Of a stretch of DNA of 64,000 bases, positions 17,692 to 25,747 are shown in pieces (position 1 is the first letter of the stretch; every line of letters starts with the position of its first letter). Origin of the DNA: Candidatus Opimibacter skivensis. Its GTDB lineage: Bacteria > Bacteroidota > Bacteroidia > Chitinophagales > Saprospiraceae. The stretch lies in NCBI GenBank assembly GCA_016721905.1, contig JADKHH010000001.1, positions 248,001 to 312,000 of the forward strand. The letters are read 5' to 3'. The translations under genes were made by a program, and so were the position numbers. The notes under the pieces are model-generated. The model worked only from the letters and a program-made list of their open reading frames with translations, did no database searches and had not been told where the DNA came from.

Positions 17692-19950
17692 ATGAAAATC
17701 CAATTTATCCTGACACTTATTGCCAGCCTACTCTGCATTCAACTAAATAGTCAGACGACTGGCATCAAAGGAAAGGTCATAGATATAGCCACCAATGAGT
17801 TTGTCATAGGCGCTGCGGTCATCCTGGATGGCGGGAGTCTGCAAACATTAACCAACGTCACCGGGCAATACTTCTTTGAAAATGTACCTTCAGGTGCACA
17901 TTCGGTTACGATTGAATACATTGGATTTGAAAAATACGCCACTTCTTTCGAAATCAAGGAAGGAGAGAATCAGAACCTACTTCATTCCTTAAAGCCAGGC
18001 GTTTTCGAATTAGATGCAGTGCAGGTGACTGCGGAGCCTGAAATAGCTTCTGAAGTCATCTCAGCCGTGGACATTAATCTTAGAACCATACATTCATCAC
18101 AGGATGTCTTACAACTCGTGCCCGGATTGTTTATAGCACAACATGCTGGTGGTGGAAAAGCGGAGCAGATATTCTTGAGAGGCTTTGATATTGATCACGG
18201 GACTGACATAGCGATTACGACAGATGGTATGCCCGTCAATATGGTATCGCATGCGCATGGGCAAGGCTACGCTGATCTGCACTACCTAATTCCTGAAACG
18301 GTCGACAAAGTTCATTTTGGGAAAGGTCCGTATCATACCCACTATGGCAATTTAGCTACAGCCGGATATGTTGGCTTTCAATCACGGAATAGATTAGAGG
18401 AGAGTACCGTTGCCCTCGAAGTGGGTCAGTTCAATACGTTCAGAGGCTTAGGTATGATCACCCTGCTCAACCATAATGATGAATTTAAAACACAAAACGC
18501 ATATATCGCTGGTGAATACTTATCAACAGATGGTTACTTTGAAAGCCCTCAAAATTTTGAGCGCATCAGTCTGTTTGGTAAATACAATGCTTCACTTGGT
18601 AAAAACCATTTCCTTACAGGTACGCTCTCAACCTTTTCTAGCAGTTGGGACGCATCCGGACAGATTCCGTTAAGGGCTGTTGAAAGTGATGAAATTGGAT
18701 TTTTTGGCGCTATTGATGACACAGAAGGTGGGTTGACATCAAGATCAAATGCGAATCTGCAGTTGGTTTCGACGCTCAACAGCAGTAGCTTCCTAAAGAG
18801 TCAAATCTTCTATAATAAGTATGATTTTGAACTCTATTCAAATTTTACTTTTTTTCTTGAAGATAGTATCAATGGTGACCAGATCAAACAGAAGGAAAGC
18901 AGGAACCTGTTTGGATACAACGGGTCATACCAGCGAAATGATGTCTTAGGCCGCATTGGGCTGCAAACAGAAATCGGACTTCAGTACCGACAAGACTTCT
19001 CCAATGACAATGAATTATCACACACCGCCAATAAAACCCTGATCATCGAACGACTTGCATTCGGTGATATCCGGGAAGCTAATGCCGGGCTGTATGTGAA
19101 CGAAACATTCAGATTTTCTGAAAACGTCAGCATCAATGCAGGTCTTCGGTTTGATCATTTCCAGTTTTCATACAAAGATCAACTCACAGATAATACTTTC
19201 AAATCTGCCAATGATCAGATCATCAGTCCTAAACTCAATACCTATGTTCGCATATCTGATGCTGTTCAGGTTTTTGGAAACATTGGGTATGGTTTTCATT
19301 CGAATGATAGCCGTGTTGTTATAGCCCAACAAGCTACGGAGACATTGCCAAGGGCATTAGGAATCGATATTGGTACTTTTTGGAAACCAGTTCCGCGTCT
19401 TATCCTAAGTGGGACACTTTGGCATCTTGATCTTGACCAGGAGTTTGTTTATGTCGGAGATGCTGCCATTGTTGAACCAAGTGGCCGTACAAGGCGCATG
19501 GGTATTGAGTTCTCTGGTCGTTGGCAGATACTTGAATGGTTGTATGCGGATGCTGATTTCAATTATACCAAAGCCATTGCACTTGATGAAGCAGAGGGTG
19601 AAAATTATATACCCCTTGCGCCAAGGTTTTCCAGTATCGGGGGCTTAACTGTGCAAACAAAGAATCGCTGGAGTGGAAGTATTCGCTACAGGTATTTAGG
19701 CGACAGACCGGCTAACGAAGACAATACAGTAATAGCAACAGGCTACACGGTAATCGATGCACTCCTGAGTTACAGAATCAACAAATTTGAATTTGGGATC
19801 AACATCGACAACATCTTTGATGTCCGGTGGCGCGAAGCTCAATTTGACACGGAGAGCCGTCTGCAGGATGAAGTGGAACCTGTTTCTGAGATTCATTTCA
19901 CAGCAGGAACTCCTTTCAATTTAAGAGCTCGCGTAGCTTACCATTTCTAA
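17692..19950 (+). CDS. TonB-dependent outer membrane receptor with carboxypeptidase-regulatory-like domain
   Basis: A 752-residue TonB-dependent receptor. Signal peptide (residues 1-21), then a CarboxypepD_reg-like domain (GIKGKVIDIATNEFVIGAAV...), a plug domain around residues 110-230 (DVLQLVPGLFIAQHAGG, IFLRGFDIDHGTD) and a 22-strand-type barrel ending in aromatic RARVAYHF. It imports a ligand through the outer membrane using TonB energy. No SusD partner lies beside it, so it is not an ordinary polysaccharide-utilisation pair. It is the last gene of the DUF4331-DUF4331-TPR set and is followed by a strong terminator. The ligand is unknown; the DUF4331 proteins are the best clue to it. Confidence 0.92.
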   Translation: MKIQFILTLIASLLCIQLNSQTTGIKGKVIDIATNEFVIGAAVILDGGSLQTLTNVTGQYFFENVPSGAHSVTIEYIGFEKYATSFEIKEGENQNLLHSLKPGVFELDAVQVTAEPEIASEVISAVDINLRTIHSSQDVLQLVPGLFIAQHAGGGKAEQIFLRGFDIDHGTDIAITTDGMPVNMVSHAHGQGYADLHYLIPETVDKVHFGKGPYHTHYGNLATAGYVGFQSRNRLEESTVALEVGQFNTFRGLGMITLLNHNDEFKTQNAYIAGEYLSTDGYFESPQNFERISLFGKYNASLGKNHFLTGTLSTFSSSWDASGQIPLRAVESDEIGFFGAIDDTEGGLTSRSNANLQLVSTLNSSSFLKSQIFYNKYDFELYSNFTFFLEDSINGDQIKQKESRNLFGYNGSYQRNDVLGRIGLQTEIGLQYRQDFSNDNELSHTANKTLIIERLAFGDIREANAGLYVNETFRFSENVSINAGLRFDHFQFSYKDQLTDNTFKSANDQIISPKLNTYVRISDAVQVFGNIGYGFHSNDSRVVIAQQATETLPRALGIDIGTFWKPVPRLILSGTLWHLDLDQEFVYVGDAAIVEPSGRTRRMGIEFSGRWQILEWLYADADFNYTKAIALDEAEGENYIPLAPRFSSIGGLTVQTKNRWSGSIRYRYLGDRPANEDNTVIATGYTVIDALLSYRINKFEFGINIDNIFDVRWREAQFDTESRLQDEVEPVSEIHFTAGTPFNLRARVAYHF

Positions 19951-20099
19951 ATATGAATCGTGATTGGGTAATTTGCAATCGAAATTATGCAATTTGAGAA
20001 TAACAACATATCAGTCTACCAATACACATTCAACTAAACCCTAAACTTCTAACCCACTAAGCCAATAAGTTATCGTGTTTGAATTTGTTGTGGAAATGA

Positions 20100-20136
20100 G
20101 GGGCATACGCGGGAGAACGTGTGCCCCATTTTTTTT
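20100..20136 (+). terminator. Intrinsic terminator after the TonB receptor
   Basis: GGGGCATACG (20100-20109) pairs with CGTGTGCCCC (20118-20127) around an 8-nt loop, with one G-T wobble, followed by A and eight T residues. This is a textbook rho-independent terminator closing the DUF4331-TonB set. Confidence 0.85.
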
Positions 20137-20171
20137 ATGAAAACATTAAAGTCAAATACTGCTTTGGCTGA

Positions 20172-21602
20172 TTATTCTTTCATGACTATCACCCTAACAT
20201 AAGCGACACGAGCATTTGGATTAGAAACCGGTCTGATCTGTAATGTATAGATCCCATCAGGAATAGTCACAGCATCAATGGATGTATTCCCGCTGTTGGT
20301 GATGCCTGAGACAACAATTCCACCTGTCATGTCAAGGATAGCATATTGCTGATCTCCGAGCGATGATGGTATGAAGAGATTTATTCGATCTGTAGCAGGA
20401 TTAGGAAATACTGTGATACCAAGTGATTTCCCATCTACATTAGTAACGGAAGTGGTGGTATCAATAATCTCAAAATCGATCAGTTGAAATGAACAGCTAT
20501 TGATAGGAAGGCAGTTGGTCATGCAACCAAAAACAGCTACTGCATACTCTCCGGGTGCAGCGTATTCATGGCTTATCGAACCTGTACTATTACCAAACTG
20601 GCCATCACCAAAATCCCAATCATAGGTATTTGCATTCGAATTGAGTACATTAAAATCGATGGTTACGGTTCCATCTTCCCCAAGATAAAATTCGGTTGAA
20701 CCCGGATCGACCGTCCACGTTGGTACAGGGCATGTAGCTTCATAGATATATTCAAGTGCATTGATGATGATGGAGTCGTTAGGGCCAATAATTCCATTGG
20801 CGGTCATCACAGGCAGCGAATACGCCGTATCAAACCACATGTATTCAACCTGGTCTGCAATCAGGGTTATGGTATCCGTGCCATCTTGCACGATTGTGTC
20901 TATTCTAAGGATGTCAGAGCGAAGTCTTACAACATTCGTGAAGGTGTCATATGGCGTCATCAATGTGCCCCAGCCGTCGACCCTGGTCTCTCTGGTTTGA
21001 ATCGCTTCATAGAGAATATTTTGACCTGCCGGAGCCAGGTCAAGTCCATAAGTCGTAGCAGAGGTCCATTCATTACCGTATACAATTGGAAAATGTAGTA
21101 CGGTATCTGGATTCTGATATACGATAACCGCTTGTGTAACTGTCCCGCTGAGATCAACGGTGAAACCAATGAAATTTTCCAGCAGTAAGTTGGAGACTTT
21201 TGATTGATAGCGCTGCAGGTTATACAATTCAAAATCAAGGAGGAATAAAGTGTCCTTTAGCAAGACTGCCTGATCGGTACTGTTCCAGACTGCGAGGCAA
21301 TCAAAAGTTGAAAGTCCGCTTAAGGAGCATATAGTAAGGAAAGTGAACTGACTGATTCCTTCTCCTGGTTCAACGACCTGATTGGTATGTGTATTCAGGT
21401 TGAGATTGGTGCTGAGATCCCAGGTCACGTTTTCGCCATCCTGAGCGACGACCTGATTAGAGAAACCTAGGGGTAGTCGGTTGTATAGATATTGGTCACC
21501 AGGTTCGCCATAGTGGCTTGCTTTGTATTCCTGCTGAGCTGTCAGCAATTGGACACACATCAGAAATGTAACACCCAGTATAAGTAGTTTTTTAGTATTC
21601 AT
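20172..21602 (-). CDS. Secreted PKD-domain protein with T9SS type A sorting domain
   Basis: A 476-residue exported protein. ATG 21602 gives a signal peptide ending LLTAQQ; the longer frame up to 21698 would cover the divergent RAYT start and is less likely. The first 330 residues are unrecognised and beta-rich. A PKD domain follows (YDWDFGDGQFGNSTG, HEYAAPGEYAVAVFG), then a T9SS type A sorting domain beginning ITVFPNPATDRINLF and ending VRVIVMKE. It is probably a surface or released protein that binds or stabilises other macromolecules. It is divergent from the RAYT gene with a 56-base gap. Confidence 0.85.
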   Translation of the reverse strand: MNTKKLLILGVTFLMCVQLLTAQQEYKASHYGEPGDQYLYNRLPLGFSNQVVAQDGENVTWDLSTNLNLNTHTNQVVEPGEGISQFTFLTICSLSGLSTFDCLAVWNSTDQAVLLKDTLFLLDFELYNLQRYQSKVSNLLLENFIGFTVDLSGTVTQAVIVYQNPDTVLHFPIVYGNEWTSATTYGLDLAPAGQNILYEAIQTRETRVDGWGTLMTPYDTFTNVVRLRSDILRIDTIVQDGTDTITLIADQVEYMWFDTAYSLPVMTANGIIGPNDSIIINALEYIYEATCPVPTWTVDPGSTEFYLGEDGTVTIDFNVLNSNANTYDWDFGDGQFGNSTGSISHEYAAPGEYAVAVFGCMTNCLPINSCSFQLIDFEIIDTTTSVTNVDGKSLGITVFPNPATDRINLFIPSSLGDQQYAILDMTGGIVVSGITNSGNTSIDAVTIPDGIYTLQIRPVSNPNARVAYVRVIVMKE

Positions 21603-21658
21603 GCCTAAAAATAAGGGAAAATTGGTAACATTTTGGCTCACTGGAGACACTATAGGGT

Positions 21659-22246
21659 ATGAAAGAAGAAGGATTTCGTATTCGCCAGCAGTTCGCACCT
21701 CATTTCGTAACCTTTACGGTCGTAGGATGGGTGGATTTATTTTCAAGAAAGGCATGTCGTGATATACTCATTAATAACCTGAAATACTGCATAGAGCATA
21801 AGGGGCTTTTACTCTATGCATATGTGATTATGACCAATCATGTGCATGCCATCATGGTTGCTGAGCAGGATACTAAGGGATTGTCATTTCTAATCCGAGA
21901 TTTTAAAAGCTATTCTAGCAAACAATTAAGTACTTGGATCCTGTCGGATTCAAAAGAAAGCCGTAAAGCCTGGATGACAGATATCTTCAGACACTTTGGC
22001 TTCACATCCGGAAATGTGGATTTGTTCCAGATATGGACGCATGACAATCGGCCCATGGAAATTTTCCAAATGGATTTCTTTAATCAAAAACTAAATTACA
22101 TCCATCAGAATCCTGTGAAGGCAGGTTTTGTTCGTAATCCAGAAGACTTTCTCTATTCAAGTGCTTCGAACTATGCAGGTTTTGAAGAAAATATTCTTGA
22201 TGTTATCGTTATCGACAATTGGTCAAATACTGGCTATATACGTTAA
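21659..22246 (+). CDS. REP-associated tyrosine transposase (RAYT, Y1/HUH family)
   Basis: A 195-residue single-strand DNA transposase-like protein related to IS200/IS605 TnpA. The HUH metal motif is in MTNHVHAIM and the catalytic tyrosine lies in LNYIHQNPVKAGFV, both diagnostic for RAYTs. RAYTs are single-copy, domesticated relatives that recognise and spread REP/BIME hairpins. Just downstream (22268-22742) lies an array of repeated hairpin sequence, the usual genomic context. The gene is intact. It may be the source of this window's REP-like elements, although the families at 31 kb and 48-55 kb have different sequences. Confidence 0.9.
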   Translation: MKEEGFRIRQQFAPHFVTFTVVGWVDLFSRKACRDILINNLKYCIEHKGLLLYAYVIMTNHVHAIMVAEQDTKGLSFLIRDFKSYSSKQLSTWILSDSKESRKAWMTDIFRHFGFTSGNVDLFQIWTHDNRPMEIFQMDFFNQKLNYIHQNPVKAGFVRNPEDFLYSSASNYAGFEENILDVIVIDNWSNTGYIR

Positions 22247-22267
22247 CGTGAACATTTTCCTGCATTT

Positions 22268-22521
22268 GTTTTGGTTCACCAAAACAAATAAGCAGGATGT
22301 TCGTAGCCTCTGGCTGCGGACTGCAGTATCATATTTTATTATTTGAACCTAATCCTGCTTTAGTTTTGGTTTACCAAAACAAAATATGCAGGATGTTCGT
22401 AGCCTCTGGCTGCGGACTGCAGGAACATGTTTTATTATTTGAACCCAACCCCCCCTTTGTTTTGGTTTTCCAAAAAAAAAAAAGCAGGGGGGCTCCCTCC
22501 CCCGGGGGGGGCGGACTGCGG
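22268..22521. repeat. REP-like tandem array A, three units of about 95 bp
   Basis: Three direct repeats begin with the palindrome GTTTTGG-N4-CCAAAAC at 22268, 22363 and (degraded) 22459, giving periods of 95 and 96 bases. Each contains GTAGCCTCTGGCTGCGGAC, which forms a short GCC/GGC-type hairpin. The third unit is the same element with its unique bases turned into homopolymers (C7, A12, G6, G8), which looks like consensus error. The array follows the RAYT stop codon by 21 bases and is probably its target substrate. Confidence 0.75.
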
Positions 22522-22550
22522 CCTCCTGGCTGCCAGTCGTATTCAAATTT

Positions 22551-22742
22551 GATTACTACCTGGAGCCAAGAGGCTCCTAACAACAGATTGTCGAATAGCG
22601 AAAGTTTATTTTGATCTACTCCCGTAGCCTGAGTCTACTATGAATTTTTGATCGTTACCTGGAGCCAGGAGGCTCCTGGCACAGATCTTCAAATAGCGAC
22701 AGCATGTAAGATTTTCTACCGTAGCCAGAGTCTACTATGATC
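22551..22742. repeat. REP-like array B, two units of about 99 bp
   Basis: Two diverged direct repeats (from about 22551 and 22650) each contain the hairpin ACCTGGAGCC-N-GGCTCC and, about 70 bases later, CCGTAGCC-GAGTCTACTATGA. The GTAGCC core is shared with array A, so both probably belong to one family mobilised by the neighbouring RAYT. No coding potential is seen between 22247 and 22764. Confidence 0.65.
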
Positions 22743-22774
22743 GATTGATTTTTTTTGAAAAAAATCAATCGATC
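22739..22774 (-). terminator. Perfect 17-bp hairpin overlapping the stop of the deiminase gene
   Basis: GATCGATTGATTTTTTT (22739-22755) and its exact reverse complement (22758-22774) leave a 2-nt loop. The stop codon of the minus-strand deiminase gene (22765-22767) lies inside the stem. Because the arms are A/T-rich towards the loop, it can act as a terminator or an mRNA end-protecting stem. No base in the arms mismatches. Confidence 0.6.
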
Positions 22775-24258
22775 TTGAATTCGTAGAATCCTTGTGGAGC
22801 AGTCCGTGGCATCGTGGCGTTGCTACCCCAGTTACTGTGAGCAGTCACATAGTATTGGATGGTCACACCGGCCTGTCCGCCTTGAAAGGATGCCTTGTAG
22901 TGATCAGGAATGTCTGAAGGATTGAGTTTGAGTTCCTTCCATTCTTCCTTGCCTTTGATACGGTACATAACCTTAAGGCTCTCAGGTGTGAGGCTCCCTT
23001 TACTATAGTCCTTGATGATCACATCGAGCGGATACGTAGCTGCTTTTGCAACGGTGGCTGGAATACGATTGACACTGATATAAATCATGTTTGGGTCCCA
23101 GATCGCGCGAGTCCGGCAATGAAGGGCGTCACCTCCGTCCCAACCTATGCCATCATAGATTTCTTTCACTTGAGGTCGTAAGGCAGGTTCCTTTGCTATG
23201 ATAAATTCAAAACCCTTCACAGTATACCCAGGCATGGCAGCTCGCCACTGATTGAGGGCAACGGAGTCCTGCGGTATACCAAACAGCGGCACATAGATGT
23301 TGTTATTCAGGATGAGTGAATTCGAATAAGCAGCTAATTCATCTTCGTGATAGCGATCTGTATCCAGCCATAAAATCTGATACGGTCTTCCAAAAGCATT
23401 AGTGAGCTTACTTAATTCATGAGTGACTATTCCTTCATACTGTGCGCGGGCCGGATGATCTGCCGGTGGACGCATGACAAAGATTCTTTCTTCATCCAGC
23501 AGCTTCATGAAGCAGTCAATATGTTGGATACCCTTATCTTCAAAATTGGAGATGATGTTATAGTTTTCTATCCCCAGGATCTTGCGGGCGTCTTTAAAGA
23601 ATTTTTCATCCGTTACACCTGTATACCTGTTTTCGTTTGTGATGATACAAGTGGAGAATGCGGAACGCTGACCATCAGAAATCACATTACCACCGGTAAA
23701 TGAAAATGGCAGGCTGACCATATCGAAGTCATTGGCAGATGCTACATACTCCGGTATTTTATCATCCGTTTTAGTGAGTGCGATCTCATGTTTATCATTG
23801 TAGTAAAGAAATGTCAGTGAGTCATCACAAGCCAGTCCGGATTGTGGCGTGGCATAGAGGTACTTACCATCCGCCAGCAACATATTTCCATCGGGATTGA
23901 ATACTGCATGAGGCCCCCAGTCCCTGGTCCAGCTCACATCAATACCTTGTGGAGCGGTGATAAACTTGATCCTGTCAGGATAGATGCCCCATTTTGTGAG
24001 CCATTTGATAGCATCCTGTTTTGCCTTCAGGTCTTCCACCAGTATCTGAACTTTGATATCCTTTGCCAGTTCAACCACGAGTTTATGAGGAATGCTCAGC
24101 GGCCATGCGATGAGTACAGCAGTGGCAGGTTCCCATTCGGCCACCATCCGTGGATGGTTGGTTGGGTAATAGGGAACTTCAGGGTCTGATGCTGTCTGAC
24201 CAATGCTGATAATAGATTGAGCAAGGAAGAGGAGCGCTATAAAATATCTTGAGTTCAT
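22765..24258 (-). CDS. Secreted agmatine/peptidylarginine deiminase family protein (PAD_porph)
   Basis: A 497-residue protein of the bacterial peptidylarginine deiminase / agmatine deiminase family. ATG 24258 gives a signal peptide ending SIGQTA. Family signatures are VSWTRDWGPHAVF (substrate-guanidinium aspartate), KGIQHIDCFMKLLDEERIFVMRP (His/Asp) and GGDALHCRTRAIWDP with the likely nucleophilic cysteine. The last 90 residues form an extra beta domain (YPLDVIIKDYSKGSL onward) as in secreted PAD-type proteins, but without a recognisable T9SS tail. Agmatine deiminases are cytoplasmic, so the export signal argues for an extracellular or periplasmic substrate, perhaps peptidyl-arginine. Substrate choice is inference. 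Confidence 0.85.
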   Translation of the reverse strand: MNSRYFIALLFLAQSIISIGQTASDPEVPYYPTNHPRMVAEWEPATAVLIAWPLSIPHKLVVELAKDIKVQILVEDLKAKQDAIKWLTKWGIYPDRIKFITAPQGIDVSWTRDWGPHAVFNPDGNMLLADGKYLYATPQSGLACDDSLTFLYYNDKHEIALTKTDDKIPEYVASANDFDMVSLPFSFTGGNVISDGQRSAFSTCIITNENRYTGVTDEKFFKDARKILGIENYNIISNFEDKGIQHIDCFMKLLDEERIFVMRPPADHPARAQYEGIVTHELSKLTNAFGRPYQILWLDTDRYHEDELAAYSNSLILNNNIYVPLFGIPQDSVALNQWRAAMPGYTVKGFEFIIAKEPALRPQVKEIYDGIGWDGGDALHCRTRAIWDPNMIYISVNRIPATVAKAATYPLDVIIKDYSKGSLTPESLKVMYRIKGKEEWKELKLNPSDIPDHYKASFQGGQAGVTIQYYVTAHSNWGSNATMPRTAPQGFYEFKID

Positions 24259-24418
24259 GTGATTTTGTATTGCGGACTGCAAGATAGGGAGATAAATGAA
24301 AAGGCTGGATGACGGTACTGACCCCCTACCCCCAGGTGGTTCGACCAACAAACGGGGGCGCTGATTGTACCTGCACACTCCGTAATAAAATATCCAACTG
24401 AAATTCAATTTAGAAGTT

Positions 24419-24526
24419 GGCCGCTGGATGGCGTTATCGCCGCCAGCTATGATGGGCCAAAGAGGATTCAGTATGGATTACGGTAGGAATCGAGGTGGTT
24501 GGCGGCGATAACGCCATCCAACGGCC
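24419..24526. repeat. 28-bp inverted repeat flanking a 52-bp spacer
   Basis: The arm at 24419-24446 (GGCCGCTGGATGGCGTTATC...) and the arm at 24499-24526 are reverse complements at 26 of 28 positions, with a core of 21 exact pairs. The arms are clearly GC-richer than the surroundings. The element ends 16 bases before the stop of the next gene (24543). It has the form of a small non-autonomous element or a large REP-type hairpin. Confidence 0.75.
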
Positions 24527-24542
24527 TGTGGCCGAATTATTA

Positions 24543-25004
24543 TCAGATACTACACCGCTCAAAAAGCAGTCGGATCTGGTCTTCATCCCAGTATTTTTTC
24601 TTTGTGGCCAGTTTATACTTTTCCATGTAGCTTTTACCCATGTCACATTCGCCATTCATTGTGTGAGCAAAGGCAAGATTCCAGAGTGCTTTAGATGATT
24701 CCGGATTATGGTATAAAGCTTTTCGAGTGGTTGCAATCGACAATTTTAGATAGTAACTGCCCTCCTCACCACCTGATTTTAACCAGTAGCATTGTCCCAA
24801 GTCTCCATAATACATGTACATATTCTTTTTAATCCCGCTGGTATCAAGGGCCAGTAGATTGCGTAAAGATGTATTCACAATGCCTGAATCAATTGCACCG
24901 CAGGTCATGACCATTACAGTTGGTCTTAACTTAGCATAGTCCGTTGACTGAGCGGATAATCCAACAGTCCATATCAATAGAGTATTGAAAAGTAAAATTT
25001 TCAT
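24543..25004 (-). CDS. Small exported TPR-like protein, function unknown
   Basis: A 153-residue protein with a signal peptide (MKILLFNTLLIWTVGLSAQ) and a helical body with TPR-like spacing (YYGDLGQCYWLKSGGEEGSY, KALWNLAFAHTMNGECDMGK). The gene starts 11 bases after the stop of the TlpA-like gene, so the two are probably co-transcribed. No specific family recognised. Confidence 0.65.
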   Translation of the reverse strand: MKILLFNTLLIWTVGLSAQSTDYAKLRPTVMVMTCGAIDSGIVNTSLRNLLALDTSGIKKNMYMYYGDLGQCYWLKSGGEEGSYYLKLSIATTRKALYHNPESSKALWNLAFAHTMNGECDMGKSYMEKYKLATKKKYWDEDQIRLLFERCSI

Positions 25005-25015
25005 TTGTCTATCGT

Positions 25016-25621
25016 TTAATCAGCTGCAAGTGCGTCATCTATGACCTGAGTGAATTTCCGCTGAGCATCTGAAACCTTGGTGGCATCACCGAGTCCCCTG
25101 AATATGGAAACTATCTTCATGTCCTTGTTCGCCACAAACGTGATCGGGTATCCCCACACTGCCTGAAAGGTATCCATGATGATGGGCTCACCGTATCCAA
25201 TATGATCAAAGTTGAAAGGTTTACGAAGCAGAAAATCTTTAATGTCAGTAGGGCTGTTTCTTCCGATCGCCAGAAAATTAATATCCTGACCTTTATACTG
25301 GTCTACTAATTTATTGAAGACCGGCATTTCATCTTCACATGGATGGCAGCCTTCAAACCAGAAGTTGATAACCGAAACCTTTCCTGCAAAATAATTTTTG
25401 TCTATCGTTTTTCCATCCAAACTGGTGGCAACAAAATCTGGAAGTTGAGCACCTATCAAACCTTCATAATCTGGCTGAAATGAAAACATAGTGTCATTGG
25501 GCCCGACCATTCGTAATGTATCTATCGGACAATTCTTAAATGCGGTTGCATAATCAATGACCGGCTCTGGTCGACATGAGATGAGAAGAAGGAGTAAGCA
25601 GATGGTTTTCAGGAATTCCAT
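25016..25621 (-). CDS. TlpA-like thioredoxin-fold lipoprotein
   Basis: A 201-residue protein. Start ATG 25621 gives a lipoprotein signal (MEFLKTICLLLLLISC). The thioredoxin-like domain spans about residues 60-195 with active site FWFEGCHPCEDEMP, a CxxC redox pair preceded by the aromatic segment usual in TlpA/ResA proteins, and the conserved cis-proline region WGYPITFV. It is anchored on the periplasmic side and probably reduces disulfides of cytochrome-maturation or other exported proteins. It lies directly upstream of the small TPR-like gene. Confidence 0.85.
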   Translation of the reverse strand: MEFLKTICLLLLLISCRPEPVIDYATAFKNCPIDTLRMVGPNDTMFSFQPDYEGLIGAQLPDFVATSLDGKTIDKNYFAGKVSVINFWFEGCHPCEDEMPVFNKLVDQYKGQDINFLAIGRNSPTDIKDFLLRKPFNFDHIGYGEPIIMDTFQAVWGYPITFVANKDMKIVSIFRGLGDATKVSDAQRKFTQVIDDALAAD

Positions 25622-25747
25622 TTGGCTATAGGTTTTAAATTCCTCCCTAAAATACAAAATGGCACTCAACTCTCGTCAAGTGCCATTCATTTTCACTTAT
25701 AACCTTTAACTTATGCAGCTAACTGATAGCTGACGTCTGATAGCTCC

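Noticed and set aside
22297..22614. 105-codon frame with repeated segments (FVASGCGLQ, LLFEPNP) that looks like a repeat protein
   Set aside because: The repetition comes from the REP-like tandem units; there is no start signal and no coding-like composition.
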